This document shows positions 56,290-64,000 of a stretch of 64,000 nt of DNA, piece after piece. The notes under the pieces were generated by a model. That model was not told the DNA's origin, searched no databases, and worked only from the letters and a program-made list of their open reading frames with translations. Source of the DNA: Cephalotrichum gorgonifer (Eukaryota; Ascomycota; Sordariomycetes; Microascales; Microascaceae); the NCBI GenBank assembly GCA_900312665.1, contig ONZQ02000009.1, forward strand, positions 1,474,744 to 1,538,743, written 5' to 3'. Every line of letters begins with the position of its first letter. Position 1 is the first letter of the stretch. Both the position numbers and the translations under genes were made by a program.

Positions 56290-56722
56290 TGTCGCCTAAT
56301 CCGCCCGGTTTCATTAACAAACAGGATGGGGGCCTAGATGCATGCTATGAATGAATTCACTACAGTGGCACGAAACAAACGCATCATATCAGTTTCCCCT
56401 ACATGAAAGTAGAAAATAAGCTCACAGGAACGGCTGAATCTAAGCCCCGCTTTTGGGGGGGGGCAGGGTCGTTTCGAAGCTGCAGGCTCCGGAACGCTGG
56501 CTGGGGGAATTACTTTCCTGATTGGACATATCAATAAAGGTAGGGATGTGTTCCATCCTGATTGGATCATTAGAGCTGAGGCAGCAGGCAGCACATGTCT
56601 CCAGTTTTCCTGGTCTCATCTTCTCATCCTTGGAATCAGAGGAGGGAGGGTGCAGTTACCCTTAGCCCTTGTAGGGCGTTTTACTCGTTGCATAAAAATC
56701 GATATTGTTGACAAAACTCTAC
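56290..56722. promoter_or_regulatory. Shared divergent promoter of AAA ATPase and DUF7708-like gene
   Basis: 433 bp between the two start codons; contains a G-rich run at about 56454-56463. No recognised factor site. Confidence 0.45.
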
Positions 56723-58927
56723 ATGATGGACGCTATGTCCTTGGCGGAGCCGACGCCGGGTGATCTAGTGGAGCGCTTCTCATGGGAAGTCGAGGCGCGG
56801 CAGCGCACGGAGGCCGACACAGCAGAATACGACCAGCTCCGGTCCGACTTCTTGTCGGAGAGGGACAGGCGAGCGAGAGAGAGGAAGAGGGATATTGAAC
56901 GCATTGAGGAAAGGTTTAGCGCGACGAGGTGAGCTTCTCAGAGACCGATCGCGAAGGTCAAGGATAGATTTCTGATGCACATTGCCTAGATCGGATGATG
57001 CCATCATTTTTAACAAAGCGAAGGCACAGCTTCTGGTGTCAATGAGGAAGTTCCAGAGTTTTGTAACGGGGGCGAGGGGTAACGAAGTGCCTACCTGCTG
57101 GGACGATGTCATGTCCGCTGCCGCGGAGGCCCAGTCCCAGTGGGAGACCACGGGAAAGGAGTCTCGTATTGGCCGAGTCAAGGGCTGGGTTCAGAAGATG
57201 TGCAATGGGCTGAATAACCACGCGACGGCCCTCCAGATGCTTCCGTCGCAAAGCGAGTACGTCTCTATTATTGCTGGAGCGGTTACTCTGATTATCAAGG
57301 TAAGTATGAATTGCTCATAGCCTAAAATTTCCGTGATGAGAGCTAGTAACTAAATATGACAAACGCCGACAGGCCTCCGCGAACTACATCAACATCTCCG
57401 AGTCCTTCGCTAAGGGAATGATTGAGATCAACGACGCCGTCGGCCTTGAAAACCTCAGCCATGTCTACGACACACCTGTAATTCAACAGCTAGCGATGCG
57501 CCTGTATGCGCAGATATTCATCTATCTAATCAAATTCATGACTTGGTTCACGGACCGCAGCAGGACAAGACTACTCAAGAGCTTCAACGAGAATTCACTG
57601 AGTGCATTCGAGGAGGAGCTAGCGCAGGTCAAGTTGATCTCCAATCTTCTCTCACGACAGATACAGCTGCACATGTCGGCTGATGTCCATGTCTCCAAGC
57701 TCATGTTGGAAGATTTGAGTGCAGACATTAGCTATCTACTCAAGTTCTCAGAGGCGGGGCAGAGGGAGTCGAGGGTCAGGGATGCGGTGAATGTGGAGTT
57801 GCTTCGCGATGTCTTTCGCTCCCAGCTGGAAAAGACAAAGGAGGAGATGAAGGAGTGCCTGCTCGGGGTCATGGGCGAGTACAACGAGACAATGAGGACG
57901 GCAATCTCGGGGGGTGGGATGATGGACCTGCTTGAGCAACAGGCGTCGCTGAGCATGATTGCGGCGAGCCAGATTTCAGCTGCAGATGCCGACTGCGATC
58001 ATAGTGAGTGAGATTTCAGGATTGGAATTACACGGGCGTAGGAGGTGTTTCGGCCGCGAAAGCTAACATATATTCCAAGATTCTAGATTGGAGCATATAC
58101 GAGCCCGGCTCCCGAGAAACTCCGGTAACAACAGTCCGGAGCCGCTCTCAGCACCATATATAGACATCCGATTCGAGTCCCGCCACTTTGAGGACTATTT
58201 CACCTGGGAGCATGTCCATCCTCATCTGGAGACGGCGGCCCCTCTGTTTGCAGATGCTACGTTTGTGGGAAGACTCAATTTGTTTACCACGACAACGGAG
58301 TCGCAACTTCTCTACGCTCACGGGCAGTACCATCCTCAGGCTATGGATATCTTGCAGAAGTCGGCATCGGTATATGCCTCGCTAGCCCGAAATGCTGGCG
58401 TCCCGGTCGTTTCATACTTCTGCGAGTTGTCCCACGACGAGCCACCGGCGAACAGGACGCGAGAGTCGGTGGAGCTATCCGCTGTGCCATATGCTATGAT
58501 CCGGCAGCTCATCAACATTCTTCCAGCCCAGAGTCACGACGAGGATGTGGACCTTAGTACATCAAGGTTTTCTACACTTGACGGAACGCTGCGCACTTGG
58601 AGGGAAGCACTGCTCCTATTCAAAGATTTGGTGAGATGCGTGCGTCTACCGGCGTTGATATTTGTTATCCATGGTATCAACCTTCTCGAGGACTACGTGG
58701 AACACTCCACGAGCAAGGGGCTAGAGTCCTTGGTGAGGTGCTTACAAAGTCTGATAGAATATGATTCAACTGGTGAAGGTCTGGCAGTTAAGGTTCTTTT
58801 TACGACCTCGGGATGGTCGGAGGTGCTCTGTCGTCTGTTGGATGAGGATAATGTGATTACTTGCGGCGCTTCCTCCCTTGGTATCGGACGGAAATCACGG
58901 CATGTGGGCCAGGTTGTGTCATATTGA
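56723..58927 (+). CDS. DUF7708-like, STAND-related fungal protein without a P-loop
   Basis: Exons 56723-56928, 56990-57299, 57373-58003 and 58080-58927; introns of 61, 73 and 76 bp agree in phase, giving 664 aa. Residues 1-68 form a charged coiled-coil-like helix. Residues about 70-380 are helical and resemble the fungal DUF7708 N-terminal domain of NLR-type proteins (ITLIIKASANYINISESF). Residues 383-664 look like a nucleotide-binding domain: PVVSYFCELSHDE, Walker-B-like ALIFVIHGINLLED, and sensor-like VKVLFTTSGWSEVL. No GKS/T Walker A is visible and no repeat domain follows. Domain names are recalled, not searched. It may be a regulator or decoy partner of the divergent AAA gene. Confidence 0.75.
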
Positions 58928-59008
58928 CGACGCCCCACTTGGTAGGGCCCGGGAATCTCTTGTCAGACTTAATTCCAGTATAAGATCTTCAAACTATGCT
59001 GCCCATGC

Positions 59009-61178
59009 CTAAGCTTGGGTCGGTCCTTCCTCGTCCTCCTTCCCCTTCGACACACCACCTATTCCCGAAAGGACATTTCGTATAGACTTTCCGCTGATAT
59101 GCTCACTCAACTTTCCAGCCCCCTCACGCAATGGGGTGACGGCCTTTCTCACCGCCCTCTGCCCCACGCCCCGTGCGAACAACCATATCACCAAAAGAAG
59201 AGCCGTCATCGGAAACGACGTCGCCGACCACCACTTGAAGGCCTCATGCATTTCCGGTATCGGCCCGTCCGTCATGGAGAACAAGGCGGCGAAGAAGGAT
59301 GGGGGGATGAACATCGTAGCTAGCACTGTTATGTACCCGAAAACCTTGCTGTCCCTGAGTCCCTGCTGAGCGTCGTCCTGGCTAATGGTGGCCGCGACGA
59401 CGTGCGTCAACTGGTCCACGGCATCTGCGTGGATCTTTAGACGTCGCTTCATATGTATGTAGTCGGCTTCATAGTCCCTGATCGGATCAGGCGGGCCCTG
59501 TCCGTTCTTGTGGCCGAAAATTCTCGCGAGAGAGCCCCGGGGATTGAAGGCACGGAGAAGGGCTTCGTCCACCATTTGCTGGCACACTGGCACCCAACGG
59601 CGCCAGATGTGGAGTTTCTGCAGCGCGTCCTGGCGCTGGCCGTTGATGGCGAAGTAGTCGGGTTGCTCGATCTCCCAGCGTATTTGGAACAGGCGGGCGT
59701 TGATGTAGTCGGCTATTGTCAGCCACTCGGTGCATATGAGATGCAGCAGGGCCCGCACAGGGACCGACTCGACAGATCGTTCCTCGGTATCATCGAGATC
59801 GAACTCGAAGGCTTCCGGCCGCTGTGCCCAGGATACAAAGTCGTTGAACCACGACTTGTGTGGGTTCGGGGCATTCCTACACTCAGGAGGGACCTCCTTA
59901 CCCACATGGTTCGTGGCGTCCATTGATGGCGGTGTCTCCCAGTTCGCATAACCGCCCCAAAGTGGATGTCCTTCCTGGATGGTCGGGTCGAGGAGCAGCA
60001 CCCCAACCCTATTTTCCCCGGTGGATTTCTTTGTGCTTCCACCGACCCACAGAGTTGCGCGGCTGCGAACCAGGCCGATCTTCCCCTCAACATCCTTCGT
60101 CGCAAGCTCATCAACTCCGAATTTTCCTCCCTCCTCGGCGCTGAATTCCTCTGCGTCCTCCTTGCTTATCCCAAACACCGGGCCTTTGTCCCAGTAGGAC
60201 TCATTCTCGTCGAAATCAAGGCGCCGCTCAACGTTGAAGCGCTCCAGCTCCGTCTGGCCGTCCTTGAGGGACTTTTCGCTCTCGAAGTACCGGCTGCGGA
60301 CATATCGGATCTGGAACCAGTCCATGCTGTTGGCGGCGACCTCGAGAATGGGGGGCTCTTTTGTCTCTCCCCGAATGTTTTCCCACATGCGATCAGCGAG
60401 GTGGGCGCGGAAGAACCTGGGATCGATGCCGAGAGTGGCTCCGAGGACCTCGATGACGTCCGGGGAGAGGTCTTCCACCACCACGAGGCGAAATTTCTTG
60501 TCGGTGGTTGTTTCTTTCAGAAAGGCGCTCAGGTCATCTTGTAAGTTTCCCAAAGTCTTCGGGGCTGGGTTTGTTGCTGGTTCCATCCCCATGCTATAAA
60601 CATCTCGCTGTGCAGTGATATTGTGGCCCTGGGCCTTCGACTTGTCGGCTGAGGCATCAACGGGTTCGGGACGTCGCTCATACTCGAGGACGGTGACTTT
60701 AGGGAGCTCTGCTCTGTCCTTTCTGTCCTTGGCTGTCACCGGAAGCAATTAGCTAAGAGGCCCCGTGGGGGCTGACTCCGTACGGGATACTCAGATGTGC
60801 TCTCACCTCGCTCCGTCATGGATTTGTGGTGACCGTGACGATCTTTCTTGCACCAGCGGATCGGGACAGTACCGACCTCCATGAAATCCGCCAGGAGCAG
60901 CAAATGTGGCCGCGTTGGTACCAGTGCCTTGACATGCGCCAGGTATGGGTAGTTCCTAGTCCCCGTCCCGGCCCCACCCCTATATCGATTAATACCGAAA
61001 TTCAGTCTTCGGCAGTACGCTCTCCAATGTTTCCTACTTACTTTCTCCAGTGCTCCATAAGTCGCCTACCGGGCTCGTCATTATACGCGTCGCCAAAATG
61101 AGATTCGTTCGTCCTAAGCTCCTTTCGGAAGTGCCTCCACACGTTCCTAGACTTCTTCGTTTTACCCTTTTCCTCCAT
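59009..61178 (-). CDS. CorA-like membrane protein
   Basis: Exons 61042-61178, 60807-60955 and 59009-60732; introns of 86 and 74 bp agree in phase, giving 669 aa. The middle exon encodes NYPYLAHVKALVPTRPHLLL, a usual N-terminal motif of this family. A large soluble part follows, then a long helix (MKRRLKIHADAVDQLTHVV) and two membrane segments near residues 565-585 and 605-625. The linker carries MTDGP instead of the GMN motif of true CorA Mg2+ channels, so Mg2+ transport is doubtful. Such CorA/ZntB-like proteins are numerous in Pezizomycotina and often lie near HET genes. It is divergent from a HET gene here. Confidence 0.85.
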
Positions 61179-62101
61179 TCTGTACGACTCGGGGGGAGAA
61201 GAATGAAGTTGGACCCTTTTAAAAGTAATCCAGTGAGAAGAAGGGTTGTCTGGTTGCTTTTTATTCGACGGTTTGAATGGCAATAGAAATGCCGCCTCGC
61301 CGCGGAAGGGTAATTTTCGCAAAGCTGGCGAGGTAGAAGATTCTCGGAAAGCAGCGGGAAGATTGCGACTGGGGTGCGGCGACCGCATATATATTGGGAT
61401 AGGCGCCCGGAGCCTGGTGGTGGTTAGCGTGGCGCAGGGGACGTAGGCGAGATGCAAGGCATTTACGGCCCTTGCCGGGGTAAGTCAGGAAAAAAGCAAG
61501 GTCTGTGACGAGGGCGGCTATGCAGAGCGAAGATTGGGCTTTCAAGTCCAGCTGAGCGAATATTGGCAGATGTGTACATAACTTCTGTCGGTGTCCCATA
61601 AAACTACATTGCGATTGGACCATCATGGTGACAAACCCAAGCCTGCATTAGGCTTAATTGGTGGCTGGATTGACGGTATGTGCTGAAGGAAAACACTCTT
61701 AGATTCGGACTGTTGATACCAATACTGGTATAAGCTGTAGGGAAGAACCGGCCATGATGATTGACTTTCTATATGATATATGATTATACACCGGCTATGA
61801 ATGCCATTTGAGGTTTCCACTTCTGTCCAAATACGAGAATGGCACTGCCTGCTAATAACCATGTTCCTACTTGAGGCAGTGGCTGCCCTGCCCTGGTTGT
61901 ACACATAAATCACATCCAGTGCATCATGAATTGTCAGCTGGGGTTACACGACGTTTCCATCCTGTGCGTAAGCTACACGTGATGGCGCGTTCCCACCATA
62001 TAAAGAGGGCAGCGAGGACACGCGACGCGAGCCGGGCAGCCCGGACCATTTCTCCCTCACACATCCCAAGCTGTAGCGGGCCACCATCATCCTCGTACAT
62101 C
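61179..62101. other. Divergent promoter region of the CorA-like and second HET genes
   Basis: 923 bp, with a TATATATATT tract near 61386. No gene is supported. Confidence 0.45.
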
Positions 62102-64000
62102 ATGGCGGAACGTTCGGAAGATGACCTATCTAGTACTCTTGCCGACATCACTCGTGTCCGGAGAAGGTCTGTCGTTGGCCAACTTCTGGGGATCCAACGT
62201 CATCGGATAGGCGAACCAGAGATGATGGACTTCGTCCGCCGCCTTGAGTGCTTTGAGCCCAATGACTTCGATCCCGAAGAGCACCGCATCCCCAAGCGAA
62301 TCAATAAGGATGACGGCAATATTGGCCATCATATTGCACCAGAGGCAGTGTTTTCGCGACGCGTCATTAATGCCATGCTCAGAAAAGAACCTTACGTTGC
62401 ACTCTCATACACGTGGTCCCCATCCAAGGTCAGGGATTCTATCGAGGACGATATCACGGGGAGCTACCCATTTGAGGAACGATGCGAAGAGCCGTCCGTG
62501 GAGCGTGGCGGGCGTAAACGCTATCGACAGGCCGATCTTCAATACACGACTGTCCGAAACTGTGTCCCCAGTCGCGCCCGAAAGGTCATGGCCCGTTTCC
62601 GAGTTAACCTGCTCTGGATCGATGCCCATAGCGTCAACCAAAATAATGACAAAGAGAAGCAAGTTGGGGTTCAGGCTATGCATCTTGTCTATTACTACAG
62701 CAGTCATCCAGTCGCTCTTCTCGCACGACCCATAAAAACGTCCCGTGAGTTGGATCTCCTTCATATGCTCATGACAACATTCTGCTTAAGCACTGAGGGT
62801 TCCGAGATCTCGTCTCAATCCGAGTCTTTGTGCCAGTCGGAGCCGTCCACTCAGTCCGAGGCTTCCTCTTGGTCCGAATCTTCCTCTCGGTCGGAGTGTT
62901 CACTTCAACAGACCGAGGATTACGTTCTCCCCGGCGGCAACCCTCGCGAAACAGCATGGGAGACACTGCAGCTACTGCAAGCCATAACAGAAGACTCGTG
63001 GTGGACCCGCGCGTGGACTTTCCAAGAGAACTATTGCGGGTCAACGGCCATGACCCTCTTGATGCCTTGTGCCCCCGAGATAGCGCTTCCGATGGAGTAT
63101 CGTGATATCTTCGAGGATGTCGACGGTGAACTTTGCATCGCTGGAGTGGATTTCTCAAGGGCGGCCACTCGCCTTTGCCAATCTTACGAACGCAATGTAC
63201 AGCTTAGCAGTCATGAGCGTACGACGATCCAGGGTATCTGGAGCAAGGTGAGAAAATACACAGAGCTGTTGAGTGACGGGGATCCGATGTTCCCTGCTGT
63301 CATTGCCGACGTGGAGAGGAGAGGGATAAAAGAAGCCTGGGATCGCCTCGCTATCATAGCTAACGTTTGTCGGTACCCTAATCGCCTGGATACATCGGCG
63401 CTCAGAGCCCGCGGGTACAGCCTCAGCATCTCGATACTCGCCCAGTGCATTCTGAATGGGGAGATTCTGGACAACGGAAATGGAGGCCGCAGCGCAGTAC
63501 GCGACAGCAGAGCGCTTGAATGCAATGTTGTGGATTTCATCAGGAAGAATTTTTTCAAACGTTTCGACAATCCTGAGGACGAAGGTTTCCTCACATACAA
63601 CCGAGGCTGTCGGTTCTCCAACGTGGTGATTTCACAAGAAGGCATCGAGACGAAGGGATATATTTGGAAATTGGGATGTCGCATTTATTACGACGATTTT
63701 GATTTTGATGAGAGACGAGGCCTAAACCCCACAAGTCTTAAGAATCTCCTAGAGGAAATCTATAATGCGTGGCCGCTCGTCGAGATTATTGATGACTCAA
63801 TTGCAGAAACTCTCTCGACTGATCACCCACTACGAATGGCGGAAGAGCTTATGTCCAGGGTCGAGGATGGATGGTCGCTACGACTGGCCAAGCTTTGGGA
63901 CCCATCCATGTCGCAACAAAAGGAAAGAGATGAGCCATATAGAGGTGTGTTCCTTGATAAAGACACGGGGGCCGGCAGAGCAGCACGGTCGGGACGGTTG
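62102..64000 (+). CDS. HET-domain protein, 3' end beyond window
   Basis: The frame is open from ATG 62102 for all 633 codons to the window edge, so the protein is partial. HET blocks: PYVALSYTWSPS (residues about 100-111), VNLLWIDAHSVNQNND with YYYSSHPVALLARP, and WWTRAWTFQENY. Between the second and third blocks lies a Ser/Glu-rich insert (about residues 236-266) made of SxSE-type repeats, unusual inside a HET domain. The second block has DAHSVNQ instead of DAICINQ and lacks some consensus residues. The C-terminal part has IKEAWDRLAIIANVCRYPNRL, as in known HET proteins. It is divergent from the CorA-like gene. No intron is needed in the visible part. Confidence 0.88.
   Translation, partial: MAERSEDDLSSTLADITRVRRRSVVGQLLGIQRHRIGEPEMMDFVRRLECFEPNDFDPEEHRIPKRINKDDGNIGHHIAPEAVFSRRVINAMLRKEPYVALSYTWSPSKVRDSIEDDITGSYPFEERCEEPSVERGGRKRYRQADLQYTTVRNCVPSRARKVMARFRVNLLWIDAHSVNQNNDKEKQVGVQAMHLVYYYSSHPVALLARPIKTSRELDLLHMLMTTFCLSTEGSEISSQSESLCQSEPSTQSEASSWSESSSRSECSLQQTEDYVLPGGNPRETAWETLQLLQAITEDSWWTRAWTFQENYCGSTAMTLLMPCAPEIALPMEYRDIFEDVDGELCIAGVDFSRAATRLCQSYERNVQLSSHERTTIQGIWSKVRKYTELLSDGDPMFPAVIADVERRGIKEAWDRLAIIANVCRYPNRLDTSALRARGYSLSISILAQCILNGEILDNGNGGRSAVRDSRALECNVVDFIRKNFFKRFDNPEDEGFLTYNRGCRFSNVVISQEGIETKGYIWKLGCRIYYDDFDFDERRGLNPTSLKNLLEEIYNAWPLVEIIDDSIAETLSTDHPLRMAEELMSRVEDGWSLRLAKLWDPSMSQQKERDEPYRGVFLDKDTGAGRAARSGRL

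Noticed and set aside
59453..60544. Plus-strand frames opposite the CorA-like gene
   Set aside because: Shadow of a GC-biased coding sequence; no start context or family resemblance.
1..64000. CRISPR array or bacterial operons
   Set aside because: No regularly spaced repeats; genes have spliceosomal introns and eukaryotic families throughout.

Overview
The window is nuclear DNA of a filamentous ascomycete (Pezizomycotina). Evidence: short 47-86 bp introns with GTAAGT-type donors and CTAAC-type branch points, dispersed single tRNA genes and a single 5S rRNA gene, HET-domain, HeLo-domain and Zn2Cys6 proteins, and long gene-poor AT-rich stretches. I cannot name the species.

Layout. 0-8 kb: a secreted GH11 xylanase, tRNA-Lys and a multi-pass membrane protein. 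8-14 kb: gene-poor; it holds a 1.4 kb element bounded by 45-bp inverted repeats and a truncated kinase-like pseudogene. 14-20.5 kb: a flavin-reductase-like protein, a CE3-type SGNH esterase with a 1-nt frameshift, a MYND zinc-finger protein and a five-exon type-B carboxylesterase. 22-33 kb: tRNA-Gly with a 10-nt intron, a HET-domain protein, a BTB-like protein with a homopolymer frameshift, a DEDDy 3'-5' exonuclease, a C-terminally membrane-anchored protein and a broken HeLo-domain gene. 33-42 kb: Zn2Cys6 regulator, short-chain dehydrogenase, 5S rRNA, GMC oxidoreductase and Na+/H+ antiporter. 43-45 kb: a PD-(D/E)XK-like protein, tRNA-Gln and a fragment of a membrane-anchored protein. 46-52 kb: an alpha-glucoside utilisation (MAL-type) cluster of MFS transporter, GH13 alpha-glucosidase and Zn2Cys6 activator, then a secreted ADC-like protein. 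53.6-64 kb: two divergent gene pairs, AAA ATPase with a DUF7708-like protein, and a CorA-like membrane protein with a second HET-domain protein that runs off the window.

The MAL-type trio reads as one pathway: uptake, cytosolic hydrolysis and regulation. The xylanase, the CE3 esterase and the carboxylesterase suit a plant-biomass degrader. The HET, HeLo, DUF7708, AAA and membrane-anchored proteins are families associated with fungal allorecognition and programmed cell death. The 53.6-64 kb block is the best candidate here for an uncharacterised multi-gene system. Exon models come from splice consensus, reading phase and family resemblance only. Domain names are recalled from family knowledge and no search was run.
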